Assembly: GCA_048262255.1 (NCBI GenBank)
Contig: JBLXFH010000001.1
Location: 248,001 to 312,000, forward strand
DNA from: JABMNT01 sp048262255
GTDB lineage: Bacteria; Pseudomonadota; Alphaproteobacteria; Rhodospirillales; Casp-alpha2
Direction: 5' to 3'
DNA: 64,000 nucleotides
The notes under the pieces were generated by a model. It was given only the letters and a program-made list of their open reading frames with translations. It did no database searches and was not told where the DNA came from. Numbering within the stretch: position 1 is the first letter of the stretch; every line of letters begins with the position of its first letter. This document shows, one piece after another, positions 44,868 to 54,346 of the stretch. Position numbers and translations under genes: made by a program.

Positions 44868-45325
44868 TCCGAGGTTTGGGCAAACCGCCGCATGATTTTC
44901 CGGCTTTGATCATCATTAATCAGTTCTTCCAGGCCGAAATGCAGAGGATCGGGCCAGTCGCCGTAATCGAACCATCCGAACTGCTGCATCTCCCAGTTCA
45001 ACACCGGTTCGAATTCGTCGGTCACAACCACCAGAAAATTGCGGTAACGGAACCCGGATGCATGCTCAAACGTATAAAGGGGATGTATCTGATCCGGCGC
45101 GCATAACAGGGCCGCTTCTTCCTCCAACTCACGAACAACCGCCTGCTCCGCAGTTTCACCGGCATCAATCGCTCCGCCCCAGGTCCCCCAGGTGCCCGGC
45201 TGCAGGGTGCCTTCGGCGCGGTGCGCAATCAGAAACCGACCAGACGATTCGGCAACAACCAGTGCGCCCGCTGCCGCGCGCCCCCAGAATCCGGTTTCGA
45301 TCATTGCCTGTTTATGGTCGCTCAT
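44864..45325 (-). CDS. NUDIX hydrolase
   Basis: A 153-residue pyrophosphohydrolase. The Nudix box reads GGAIDAGETAEQAVVREL followed by EEEAAL, matching G-x5-E-x7-REUxEE with Ala in place of the final Gly. Flanking strands (AESSGRFLIAHRAEGTLQPGTWGTWG) fit the MutT-like fold. The substrate (a nucleoside diphosphate derivative) is unknown. It overlaps the end of the kinase gene. Confidence 0.9.
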   Translation of the reverse strand: MSDHKQAMIETGFWGRAAAGALVVAESSGRFLIAHRAEGTLQPGTWGTWGGAIDAGETAEQAVVRELEEEAALLCAPDQIHPLYTFEHASGFRYRNFLVVVTDEFEPVLNWEMQQFGWFDYGDWPDPLHFGLEELINDDQSRKIMRRFAQTSD

Positions 45326-45582
45326 TTTCCACTTTGGTCCATCGTGAGAGCCCCCCTTGAGGAGCCCCGTTCAGTTCGATATCCACCTGGCCGCCTTCCG
45401 GTTCAACAATATCGGCTTATCGCCCCACCGGGCACACATCACATGTGCTATAAGTATTTATGGTTTCAGAGAGTTCAAGATTAGAAATCCCCACCTGTTC
45501 CATATATAATGACTTTCGTGAGTTGGCTGAAACGCCCTTTCCATAATCTGTTGAACCATAATCGCCCAAAAAGGGATCGTCC

Positions 45583-45921
45583 ATGAGCATCACCATGTAT
45601 CACAACCCGCGCTGCTCCAAATCGCGCCAAACCCTTGCGTTGCTTGAAGAAAAAGGCATTACGCCCACAATTATCGAATATCTGCAAACGCCGCCGAGCG
45701 CTGCAGAATTAACCCGGATTCTTGAGAAAATGGGTAAACGCCCACAAGACATTGTCCGCCGCAAGGAAGCCAAAGAAGAAGGTATCGATCTGGGCGCAAG
45801 CGACCCGCAACTGATCAAGGCTCTGGTTACACACCCGCGTGCGCTTGAACGACCCATTGTCGTCAATGGAGACAAAGCGTCATTGGGCCGCCCACCGGAA
45901 GCTGTTCTCGACATTCTGTAA
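45583..45921 (+). CDS. arsC: Arsenate reductase (glutaredoxin-type)
   Basis: A 112-residue enzyme of the ArsC/thioredoxin-fold family that reduces arsenate to arsenite with glutathione/glutaredoxin. The catalytic Cys is in HNPRCSKSRQTLALLEE at about residue 11, and the substrate Arg is in LERPIVVNG. AAAGGGAT lies before the ATG. No arsR, arsB or acr3 is adjacent, so it may be a solitary housekeeping reductase. The 257 bases before it have no supported gene. Confidence 0.9.
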   Translation: MSITMYHNPRCSKSRQTLALLEEKGITPTIIEYLQTPPSAAELTRILEKMGKRPQDIVRRKEAKEEGIDLGASDPQLIKALVTHPRALERPIVVNGDKASLGRPPEAVLDIL

Positions 45922-46055
45922 AACCGACTAAGCGCAAGGCAATGCCTTTAATTTCAGGTTAGACTTGTTGGCATGGGGTAGGGAATTCACTATTGCCCGG
46001 AAATTCAGTATGATACATACCATTAGCGGCAGAACATCCGCGCACGGGGGAACAA

Positions 46056-47639
46056 ATGGCTGACAAAACAACGTCACGCCGCAAGGCCAAAACGCCTGCT
46101 AACGGTGCAAAAAAGACAGTCCAACTGAAACCCGCTCGAAGTGCGACGGTCGCCCTGACCCCTATGTCAGCGCCTGCACCCGCCCCCAGCAGCCCACAAA
46201 CCGGCACCCCGACTCCAGATCAGGTCGCCGCATGGCAAGCCTTGCCGGCAGAACAAAAACTGGCACTGCGCGAACGCGAAGCCGCAAGGATATTCAATCT
46301 GGGCGTCGAACATCATCGCAAAGGCGAGATGGAGCAGGCCATTGAGGCCTATGGAAAATCGCTGCTTTTGAACCCGAAAGTTCCCGACGTCTATAACAAC
46401 ATGGGCGTTGCCCTGCGGGCCACTGGAAAGCTCGAAGCCGCCGTCGCCTGCTACCGGCGCTGTCTGGTTTTGCGTCCCAACCAGTCAGGTGCCCATTCAA
46501 ATATCGGCAATGCCTATCGCGAACTGGGCCGCTTGCAGCTTTCCATCGCCAGCCACCAGCAGGCGGTTAAACTGGATGCCCGCAATCCGGAAGCCTATTA
46601 CAATCTCGGTCTCGCCTTGCGTGATCTCGGGCATATGTCACAGGCTCTGGCGGCCTTTGAAACGGCTCTCAGACTGAAGCCGGAGCATGCGGAATGCCGC
46701 TGGGACCGGTCTTTGACACTTCTCGCCATGGGCGATTTCAAACGCGGATTTGAGGAATACGAATGGCGCTGGAAGCTTGATCGCAGCCCCCCCAGAACCC
46801 TCGACAAACCGGTTTGGGACGGTTCTGAACTCAAGGGGAAAACGCTCCTGATCCAACAGGAGCAGGGCATTGGCGATATGTTGCAGTTTGCCCGCTATAT
46901 CCCGATGGTGAAGGAACGCGTCGGCACCGTTGTCATCGAAACGCACCCTGAACTGGCACGTCTTCTGTCAACGGTGAGCGGGGCCGACAAGGTTGTCAAC
47001 CGGGGCTCCGCCTTACCCAAATTCGACGCCTATATTCCCGTCATGTCGCTGGCCCGTATTTTCGAAACAACCATCGAAACCATACCCCAGAACATTCCCT
47101 ATCTGTCCCCGCCGGAAGAACAGTCGGTGCAACTGCCCGCTTCCCTTGATAATCAACGCCAGATTGGCATCGTCTGGGCCGGTCGACCAACCCACAATAA
47201 CGACAAGAACCGCTCATGTGGTTTCAAACACTTTATTGAACTGCTCGGCATTCCCGGTGTCTCCGTCTACAGCCTGCAAAAAGGCGGAAAAGAGTCCGAA
47301 ATACGCGAAAACGGTTGTGCTGCGCTGGTTGTCGATATGGCGCCACGGCTTAACGATTTTGCCGATACGGCGGCCCTCGTCCAGCAACTGGACCTGGTGA
47401 TCACCGTCGACACGTCGGTTGCCCATCTGGCTGGAGCTCTCGGCAAGCCGGTCTGGGTCGTCCTGCCGTTTGCCGGAGACTGGCGCTGGATGCGGAACGC
47501 CAAGGACAGCCCCTGGTATCCGAGCATGCGCCTGTTTCGCCAAACCCAGCACGGGGATTGGACCCAGGTCTTTAACGAGGTTCGCAAGGCCCTGCGTGAC
47601 GATTTGGGGCTGCCTTCCCCCAAACCGGTCCGCCTTTAA
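46056..47639 (+). CDS. TPR protein with a glycosyltransferase-like C-terminal domain
   Basis: A 527-residue protein. Residues 1-70 are a basic and Pro/Ala-rich low-complexity segment. About 80-230 hold four or five TPR repeats (such as HRKGEMEQAIEAYGKSLLLNP and NPEAYYNLGLALRDLG), and 250-520 a GT-B-like domain resembling family 9 or the TPR-linked family (QQEQGIGDMLQFARYIP, GIVWAGRPTHNND, VITVDTSVAHLAGALGKPVWV). Members are common in alphaproteobacteria and may modify proteins or envelope sugars. GGGGGA precedes the ATG. Confidence 0.85.
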   Translation: MADKTTSRRKAKTPANGAKKTVQLKPARSATVALTPMSAPAPAPSSPQTGTPTPDQVAAWQALPAEQKLALREREAARIFNLGVEHHRKGEMEQAIEAYGKSLLLNPKVPDVYNNMGVALRATGKLEAAVACYRRCLVLRPNQSGAHSNIGNAYRELGRLQLSIASHQQAVKLDARNPEAYYNLGLALRDLGHMSQALAAFETALRLKPEHAECRWDRSLTLLAMGDFKRGFEEYEWRWKLDRSPPRTLDKPVWDGSELKGKTLLIQQEQGIGDMLQFARYIPMVKERVGTVVIETHPELARLLSTVSGADKVVNRGSALPKFDAYIPVMSLARIFETTIETIPQNIPYLSPPEEQSVQLPASLDNQRQIGIVWAGRPTHNNDKNRSCGFKHFIELLGIPGVSVYSLQKGGKESEIRENGCAALVVDMAPRLNDFADTAALVQQLDLVITVDTSVAHLAGALGKPVWVVLPFAGDWRWMRNAKDSPWYPSMRLFRQTQHGDWTQVFNEVRKALRDDLGLPSPKPVRL

Positions 47640-47724
47640 ACGCCATCCGGAATAATAACGTCTGTGTTAACCGTTCAGTAGGAAGTCTCTGATAGCCTGA
47701 ATCTGTCGTGTCACGTGTTTTTTT

Positions 47725-49605
47725 ATGGGCGCGGTATGGTGGCAATTGTGTTATCGGAGCCAGCCATTGGTTCAGACAAAAAAAGTATATGCCGACGGAG
47801 CGGTTATTTTCCGTGAAGGCGACACCGGCGAGAGTTCCTTTGAACTCTTATCGGGTACCGTTGATCTGCTGGTCAAGCGCGACGGAAAATACGCCCGTGA
47901 ACGCAGCGTTGAAGCCGGCGGCCTGTTTGGCGTCGACACTGATACAAGAGCCGGCATTCGACTGTTTACCGCGCGCGCCAATGGCCGCGCTGTTGTTCGG
48001 ACGGCGGCCCCGGAAACCCTGCCGGCAACCATTACCAGCGACACCCCGCCAGCCCTTGGCGTCATCACCCGCCTGATCAAGAGTTTTTCCCGCAAACATC
48101 CGACGGATTCCCATGCCGGGACTGCGGAACCTTATAAGAATCCCGGCCTGTTGCGACGCCTGATGGACGGTATGGGCACAGACATGGACCGCATTGGCAT
48201 CCGGGTAGCGCGTCTGTCTGGCCATGAAGGTGAAAAACACACCCGCCACCTGATATCCGCCATTGGCAACAGCGGTTCGCTGCAAACCCGTGGCATAGAC
48301 AAAACGCTCTCCATCAATCCCGAGGGCGACATTCCCAAACAACTGGCCCGGCTGGCCGTCGCTTCGAGGCGCTATCTGGCCAGTCAGGATGCCGATTTGC
48401 TGATCTGGGGCCATGTCCCGGAAGCCGGCGACGTCATGCATCTGCATTTCGTCACCCATGTCTATTGGGACCAGCAGGCCCCCGGCGCTTTCGATCTGGA
48501 AACCACCCTGGCTTTGCCAACGGATTTTGACGGCTCCATGGCCGATCTTCTGCGGACCGTTTGTCTGGCTGCCGCATTGCCAAAAGTACAGTCCAAAAAA
48601 CGCATGCAGTCAGAAGTCCTGCCAACGGCCATTGGGTTGGCGGAAACGGTTTTTGAAGATGTTCCGAGAAGTTTTTCGGAGCGCGAAAAAGCTTGTTTGT
48701 ATCTATGTTATGGCAATGCTATCGCCGTTGCCGCGCGCCCCGGTTACGACCCGACGCTGCTGGCCCAGGCGCAGGCTCATTATCGCTCGGCACTTGGCAG
48801 CCTGAACCCGGACGCCACCCCTATCGACTGGGCGCAGGCAAAAAAGCATTTGGGCAGCATTCTTCATATCGAAGCCGCGCGCAACAGCGATCCCGAAATG
48901 CTCGGAAATGCCCGCACCGAACTGGAAGATGCGCTGGGTATTCTGGACCCGGACCGTCACGGCCAGATGTGGGCGATTATTCACAACCGGCTGGGCCTGA
49001 TCTATTACCGCCAGGGGTTTGATGAAGGCGACACCCAGTTGTTGCGCCGCGCCTTGCGCAGCTTCCAGTTGGCCTTGCGCATCTACAGCCGCTCCGAAAC
49101 GCCGTCGCGCTGGGCCGAGATCATGAGCAACTTTGCGCAATCGGCGCAGGTTCTGGGCGGTTTGCTGCAAAGCCCCGACGCCCTGGCGACAGCGGTCAAT
49201 GCATGCCGCAGCGTGATGGAAATGCGCGATCGAGAAAAAGCGCCACGCGCCTGGGCTGCCAGCCAGAACAATCTAGGCAGCGCGCTGTTTTTGCTGGGCA
49301 AACAAACCCGCAACATCGGCCGCCTTGAAGAGTCGCTCCATGCCTTTGAAAATGCTATGGATGTTTATGAGCAACTCGGCCTGCAACGCATGGCTATCAC
49401 CACAGCGCGCAATCTGGACCGGGCCAAGGACATGGTCGAATTTTACCAGCCGCGCAATGTTTCCCAACTGGATTGGGAAGATGCTCTGGCGGAAGGCGTC
49501 GGGGGCTCGCCCAAAACGCCGGCTCCAACCCAAGAGGCCCCCGCAAAACAAAACGACGATCTGCCCTGGCCCGGTGAAGCTTTACCGCAACAGGCCGTTG
49601 GATAA
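47725..49605 (+). CDS. Cyclic-nucleotide-binding-like domain with TPR-like repeats
   Basis: A 626-residue protein. Residues 20-80 resemble a CNMP/CAP_ED beta-roll (VYADGAVIFREGDTGESSFE then LLSGTVDLLVKRDG), though the phosphate-binding cassette is short or lost. About 330-580 hold TPR-like helix pairs that pack with an unusual period, including an amphipathic set with EMRDREKAPRAWAASQNNLG and LFLLGKQTRNIGRLEESL. The ending is Pro/Ala-rich. The start at 47725 is uncertain: a TTG near 47767 is nearer the conserved region. The function is unknown; signalling or scaffold roles are possible. Confidence 0.75.
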   Translation: MGAVWWQLCYRSQPLVQTKKVYADGAVIFREGDTGESSFELLSGTVDLLVKRDGKYARERSVEAGGLFGVDTDTRAGIRLFTARANGRAVVRTAAPETLPATITSDTPPALGVITRLIKSFSRKHPTDSHAGTAEPYKNPGLLRRLMDGMGTDMDRIGIRVARLSGHEGEKHTRHLISAIGNSGSLQTRGIDKTLSINPEGDIPKQLARLAVASRRYLASQDADLLIWGHVPEAGDVMHLHFVTHVYWDQQAPGAFDLETTLALPTDFDGSMADLLRTVCLAAALPKVQSKKRMQSEVLPTAIGLAETVFEDVPRSFSEREKACLYLCYGNAIAVAARPGYDPTLLAQAQAHYRSALGSLNPDATPIDWAQAKKHLGSILHIEAARNSDPEMLGNARTELEDALGILDPDRHGQMWAIIHNRLGLIYYRQGFDEGDTQLLRRALRSFQLALRIYSRSETPSRWAEIMSNFAQSAQVLGGLLQSPDALATAVNACRSVMEMRDREKAPRAWAASQNNLGSALFLLGKQTRNIGRLEESLHAFENAMDVYEQLGLQRMAITTARNLDRAKDMVEFYQPRNVSQLDWEDALAEGVGGSPKTPAPTQEAPAKQNDDLPWPGEALPQQAVG

Positions 49606-49710
49606 TCTCTGCGGTGATTGAGCGCGCTGGTGGTCACAGTTGCGTTAGGGACTCGAAATCCCGGTCAGATATTCATATATTTCTGTTACACAATATTTTC
49701 GAGGACCCCC

Positions 49711-49935
49711 ATGCCACGCTCCAATCAACTTCAGCCCATTTCCTGGCGTCAGCCTGATGGCTCGCCCGTCTCCTGCGCCGAGAAAATCGCGCTTCTCAAC
49801 GATAATCTAAGCCTGCTGCGCCAGGAATGTCAGGACGTGCTGGAAGACGCCCTGCTTATGGGCTGCGACGAACAGCAGGTGCGCGATGTTCTGCACGATG
49901 TGGTCAATACCATTACCAACCCGCTGAAAAAATAA
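49711..49935 (+). CDS. Small conserved-looking protein of unknown function
   Basis: A 74-residue protein with a GAGGA site before the ATG at 49711; the frame continues upstream to 49618 without conserved character. It is acidic and helical (SCAEKIALLNDNLSLLRQECQDV, ALLMGCDEQQVRDVLHDVV). Similar short proteins of this kind are widespread in alphaproteobacteria without a known role. It converges on oligopeptidase B. Confidence 0.65.
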   Translation: MPRSNQLQPISWRQPDGSPVSCAEKIALLNDNLSLLRQECQDVLEDALLMGCDEQQVRDVLHDVVNTITNPLKK

Positions 49936-49945
49936 CCCCGATTTC

Positions 49946-52027
49946 CTAGCCGCACTGATTGACAACAAAGGCGTAAGCCGCAGCCGTTTCCTTGAGCCGG
50001 TCAAAGCGCCCAGCCGCCCCGCCGTGCCCGGCATCCATATTGGTCTTGAAGACCAGTGGTTTGTCGTTGGTTTTCAATTCCCTGAGCCTGGCCGTCCATT
50101 TGGCCGGTTCCCAATAGGTCACCCGCGGATCGGTCAGGCCGGCTGTTATGAACAGGGCCGGGTAATCCTGGGCGCTCACATTGTCGTAAGGCGAATAGGA
50201 GCGGATATAGTCAAAGGCGGTTTTGTCCTCGATGGGGTTACCCCACTCCGGCCATTCCGGCGGGGTCAGGGGTAAGGAGGCATCGCACATGGTTGTCAGT
50301 ACATCGACAAACGGCACTTCCGCAACGGCCGCGCCAAACAGATCGGGCGCCCAGTTGACCACAACCCCCATCAGCATGCCACCGGCCGAGCCACCATGCG
50401 CCGCGATTTTGCCTTTTGAGGTATAACCCGCCTCAACCAGATGTTCGCCAGCCCGGATAAAGTCTCTGAAGGTGTTTTTCTTAGATTCCCGCTTGCCAGC
50501 CTTGTACCAGCCATAGCCTTTTTCCATGCCGCCGCGGATATGGGCGATGGCGTAGACGAACCCCCGGTCAACGAGGCTGAGCCGGGCCGTTGAAAAGGCC
50601 GCCGGAATGGCGTGCCCGTAAGAGCCATAACCGTACAGAAGGGCGGGCGCGGATCCGTCCAGAGGTGTCCCTTTTTTGTAGATCAGGGATATGGGGATTT
50701 CCACTCCGTCATCGCTTTTCGCAAAAATCCGTTCCGTTACATAGTCTGACGCGTCGTGGCCCGACGGCACTTCCTGTTCCTTGCGCAAAACCCGAGTGCG
50801 ATCCGCCATATCGTAATCATAAGTGCGTTCCGGCGTGGTCATGGAGGAATAGACAAACCGCAATGCACCCGTCTCATATTCATAGCCGCCCGCCAGACCG
50901 AGGCTGTAGGCCTCTTCATCAAATTTAATGGCGTGGGATTGACCGTCAGAAAAATCCGTAATCACGATTTTCGGCAGGCCGTTAACCCGCTCGAGCCGCA
51001 CCCAGAAATCGGCAAAAACCTGAAGGCCGAGGATCAGGCGGCCCGGCTCATGGGCGATACAGTCTGTCCAGTTTTTGCGACCCGGCTTGGCTACCGGCGT
51101 TGTCATAATTTTAAAATCTTCCGCCCCGTCCGCATTGGTGACGATAATCAACTGGTCCCCATGATGCGAAACCTCGTACTCATGCTCGACACAGCGCGGC
51201 TCGACCACCAACGGCACGGCGTCCGGCCGGTCCGCATCGATCAGAAAGACTTCCGAGGTCTGGTGATCATGGGCCTGAATAAGGATGTACTTGCGGCTTT
51301 CCGTCTTGTCGATGGAGACAAAAAAACCGGAATCCGGCTCTCTGTAGATTTCCTCATCTTCATCCGGCGAAGTGCCCAGTCTGTGACGTTTGACTGCGCA
51401 GGGCCGGTGGTTGTCATCAAGAACCGTGTAATAAAGTGTCTTGTTGTCATTGGCCCATTCGATCGCGCCGTGCGCACCCGGAATCTGGTCCGGCAAATCC
51501 TGACCCGTCTCCAGATCACGAAACTTGATGGTGAAAATTTCCGAGCCGTTGAGATCAACGCCATAGGCCAGAATGCCGTGGTCGGGGCTGTGGGTAACAC
51601 CCGCCAGCTTGAAGAACTTTTGCCCGACAGCCTCGGCATCACCATCCAGAAGAACCTGTGCGGCTCCCCCGTCAACAGGCTCCCGGCACAAATGCGGGTG
51701 CTGCCCGCCTTCCACATAGCGCCGGAAATAGGCATAAGGCCCGTCCGGCGACGGCACAGAGGAATCGTCTTCCTTGATACGCGCCTTCATCTCTTCGAAG
51801 ATTTTGTCCGCCATGGCCTGCGATGGCGCGAGCAGCGCCTTGGCATAAGCATTTTCGGCTTCCAGATATTCACGGATTTCCGGGTTCAGAACGCTTGGGT
51901 CATGCATGACCTGTTGCCAGTTCTCGTCCTTCAGCCACGCGTAGGAATCAGTCAGTGTGGCCCCATGCCGTTTAACAGATGTTGGATGTTTGGCGGCATG
52001 CGGGGGCTTCAGCGCAGGGTTTGACAT
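49946..52027 (-). CDS. ptrB: Oligopeptidase B (prolyl oligopeptidase family)
   Basis: A 693-residue S9A serine peptidase that cuts short peptides after basic residues. The N-terminal beta-propeller (about 70-410) is followed by the alpha/beta-hydrolase domain. The nucleophile Ser is in AAHGGSAGGMLMG, the acid is near TAGLTDPRVTYWEPAKW, and the catalytic His is in NMDAGHGGAAGR. The ASDYVTERIFAKSDDGVEIPISL linker is family-typical. GGAG precedes the start. It is preceded by the deacetylase-like gene on the same strand, 62 bases apart. Confidence 0.96.
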   Translation of the reverse strand: MSNPALKPPHAAKHPTSVKRHGATLTDSYAWLKDENWQQVMHDPSVLNPEIREYLEAENAYAKALLAPSQAMADKIFEEMKARIKEDDSSVPSPDGPYAYFRRYVEGGQHPHLCREPVDGGAAQVLLDGDAEAVGQKFFKLAGVTHSPDHGILAYGVDLNGSEIFTIKFRDLETGQDLPDQIPGAHGAIEWANDNKTLYYTVLDDNHRPCAVKRHRLGTSPDEDEEIYREPDSGFFVSIDKTESRKYILIQAHDHQTSEVFLIDADRPDAVPLVVEPRCVEHEYEVSHHGDQLIIVTNADGAEDFKIMTTPVAKPGRKNWTDCIAHEPGRLILGLQVFADFWVRLERVNGLPKIVITDFSDGQSHAIKFDEEAYSLGLAGGYEYETGALRFVYSSMTTPERTYDYDMADRTRVLRKEQEVPSGHDASDYVTERIFAKSDDGVEIPISLIYKKGTPLDGSAPALLYGYGSYGHAIPAAFSTARLSLVDRGFVYAIAHIRGGMEKGYGWYKAGKRESKKNTFRDFIRAGEHLVEAGYTSKGKIAAHGGSAGGMLMGVVVNWAPDLFGAAVAEVPFVDVLTTMCDASLPLTPPEWPEWGNPIEDKTAFDYIRSYSPYDNVSAQDYPALFITAGLTDPRVTYWEPAKWTARLRELKTNDKPLVFKTNMDAGHGGAAGRFDRLKETAAAYAFVVNQCG

Positions 52028-52089
52028 TCAATTCTCCAATGGGTTGAGGCAAAGATAGTCAGCCGCACCGGTTGCGGAAACCCCGAACC

Positions 52090-53220
52090 TCATTCTTTGA
52101 GACTTTTTTCAGCCAGTGCGTACAATTCGTCGCAGACCCCCCCTTCATTCGACGGGTCGGCAAGCGTTGTAAACCAACTTTCCGGTGGCGTTCGGCCCTG
52201 GCGATGTCGCCATGAGACCTGACGCAAAAGCAATTCGGCACCCGGACTCAGTTTTTCAGGTACAGGATAATCGTTGAGCACCGCCCACACCCCGGCCCAG
52301 CAGCGCCCGACCGTAAAGGGGTTATAACCGCCGCCACCAGCAACAATCAGCCGTTTTGACACCGCCTTGACCTTGCGAACCGCGCTCCAGAGAGCCCCGT
52401 TCGACAGGGACAGCTTGCTTTGCGGATCATCAGCCAGAGCATCACAACCCGCCTGCAGATAGACAACATCCGGCCCATGGCGGGCGATCAAAGGCAATAC
52501 CACATGATCCATCAAAAACCCGAGTTCTGTATCATTGAAGTCTTTTGGCACCGGCAAATTGCGGGCCTGCCCGCCCGCCCGGTCCTCAACTGTTCCAGGA
52601 TCGCCCGGTTGCGGATTGCGCTCCTGTGGCCAGCGCCCATGTTCATGGACCGACAGGGTAAAAACACGCGGATCGTCGTGAAAAGCCAATTGTGTGCCGT
52701 CGCCGAAATGCGCATCCAAATCCAGATAAAAAACGCGCTTTGCTCCGGCTTTTAACAGGCTGCGGATCGTCAAAACGGGCTCATTCAGATAACAAAAGCC
52801 GCTGGCACGGTCAGCAAGGCCATGGTGTTGCCCACCGGCAATATTAAAAATGGTATCTGTCGCCGCGGATTTCAGCAGTTCAACCGCCAGCAGCCCCCCG
52901 CCGCAAGCCGTTGCCGGTCGGCGGAACATTTCCGGATAGAGCGGATTGCCGTTAATTCCGATGTTGTAGCGGACCCGGTCTTCCTCCGGTGGCGGTCTCT
53001 GTTCCGCCGACATCAGGGCCTGCAGATATCCCGGATCGTGAAAATCCGCCAATTCCACCAGACCGGCCTGCGGGCTTTCTCTGAAATTGCCCTCATCAAG
53101 CCATCCCAGTGCACGGGCCAGATCCATAGCCAGAGAGACCCGGGGAATGGCCAGTGGATGGCCCGACCCGTAGGTCGAACTGCGGTAAATCTCATGGCCG
53201 ATAAAAAGTGGCGTGCTCAT
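52090..53220 (-). CDS. Histone deacetylase-family (AcuC-like) hydrolase
   Basis: A 376-residue zinc amidohydrolase of the arginase/deacetylase fold. Charge-relay His pair and substrate pocket are in NIAGGQHHGLADRASGFCYLN. Zn ligands are the Asp and His in YLDLDAHFGDGTQ and the Asp in QAGCDALADDP, and the transition-state Tyr is in GGGGYNPFTV. The usual DAHHGDG reads DAHFGDG, with the metal-ligand His kept. Bacterial relatives act on acetylpolyamines, acetoin-linked acetyl-CoA synthetase or other acetyl-lysines; the substrate here is unknown. Confidence 0.93.
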   Translation of the reverse strand: MSTPLFIGHEIYRSSTYGSGHPLAIPRVSLAMDLARALGWLDEGNFRESPQAGLVELADFHDPGYLQALMSAEQRPPPEEDRVRYNIGINGNPLYPEMFRRPATACGGGLLAVELLKSAATDTIFNIAGGQHHGLADRASGFCYLNEPVLTIRSLLKAGAKRVFYLDLDAHFGDGTQLAFHDDPRVFTLSVHEHGRWPQERNPQPGDPGTVEDRAGGQARNLPVPKDFNDTELGFLMDHVVLPLIARHGPDVVYLQAGCDALADDPQSKLSLSNGALWSAVRKVKAVSKRLIVAGGGGYNPFTVGRCWAGVWAVLNDYPVPEKLSPGAELLLRQVSWRHRQGRTPPESWFTTLADPSNEGGVCDELYALAEKSLKE

Positions 53221-53342
53221 GGTATTCGATTTAACAGAAAAAAAGGCGCCTAGTCCCGCCTTCTGATGATCGCCCTTTCAAAGATTTTTTCTGGTGCTAT
53301 TTTCAACCCATAAAAATAAGGCGTGTTGAGGGGTTTCATCAA

Positions 53343-54254
53343 ATGTTTGAGCTTTGGGTGCCGATAACGATTGCGGCTGCGTTTTGCCAGAATGTCCGCT
53401 CGGCGTTACAGAAACATTTAAAGGGCCGCCTCAGCACTACCGGCGCGACCATGACGCGATTCATCTATGCGGTACCTTTCGCCGCACTTTATGCCTATTT
53501 GCTGCACAGCCAGGGCGGCTTTGAGTGGCCAGCGCCAAACGGCCGCTTTATCGCCTATATGATGACCGGCGGCCTGACCCAGATTGCCGCCACGGCCCTG
53601 CTCGTCTATTTGTTTTCGTTTCGCAATTTTGCCGTCGGCACGACCTTTTCCAAGACCGAAACCGTGCAGGCGGCGATTTTCGGCGCGGCCGTGCTGAGCG
53701 ACCCGTTAAGCCTGGGCGCCTTATTTGCCATATTGGTCAGTCTTGTTGGGGTTGTCGCCCTGTCAGTCGCCCGCGAAAGCACCATGACCATGCGCACCAT
53801 CCTGACCTCCTGGACGGGCAAACCGGCGTTGATTGGCTTGGCATCCGGTGCCTGCTTTGGCGTCTCCGCCGTCAGCTACCGCGCCGCATCTTTGTCTTTA
53901 GGCGGCGAAGGATTTCTGATGCAGGCCGCCTTTACGCTGGCCTGCGTCACCGTGTTCCAGACCCTTGTCATGGCTGTTTTCCTTGTTGTCCGTGAACCCG
54001 CAGAGTTAATCCGGGTGTTGAAATCCTGGCGGATCAGCGTCTGGGTAGGCTTATCCGGCATGGCCGCATCGGCGGGCTGGTTTACGGCGATGACCATCCA
54101 GAACGCCGCTTATGTGCGCGCCCTCGGCCAGATTGAGCTGGTATTCACCTTTGCCGCCTCCATTATCTTTTTCAAGGAATGGCCAAACAGCAAGGAAGTC
54201 ACCGGAATTGTTCTGGTCTGCTCGGGGATTCTGATCCTGCTCCTTTACGCTTGA
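53343..54254 (+). CDS. EamA/DMT-family transporter
   Basis: A 303-residue inner-membrane protein with about ten hydrophobic helices arranged as two EamA repeats, of which TFSKTETVQAAIFGAAVLSDP and RALGQIELVFTFAASIIFFKE are the repeat-end motifs. Drug/metabolite transporters export amino acids, nucleosides or other small molecules. GAGGGG before the ATG supports the start. It precedes purC by about 90 bases on the same strand. Confidence 0.9.
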   Translation: MFELWVPITIAAAFCQNVRSALQKHLKGRLSTTGATMTRFIYAVPFAALYAYLLHSQGGFEWPAPNGRFIAYMMTGGLTQIAATALLVYLFSFRNFAVGTTFSKTETVQAAIFGAAVLSDPLSLGALFAILVSLVGVVALSVARESTMTMRTILTSWTGKPALIGLASGACFGVSAVSYRAASLSLGGEGFLMQAAFTLACVTVFQTLVMAVFLVVREPAELIRVLKSWRISVWVGLSGMAASAGWFTAMTIQNAAYVRALGQIELVFTFAASIIFFKEWPNSKEVTGIVLVCSGILILLLYA

Positions 54255-54346
54255 TCCGGGTTCGGTTCGATCTTGCCAATCCAGTAAAAATCACCATCAT
54301 GACTGGCTTTCCAGACACCCTCTCATAAACCCAATGGGCCTGATCC

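Noticed and set aside
50756..52024. Long plus-strand open frame (422 codons) opposite oligopeptidase B
   Set aside because: Antisense shadow of ptrB, which has clear catalytic motifs; the frame is His/Arg-rich and without known domains.
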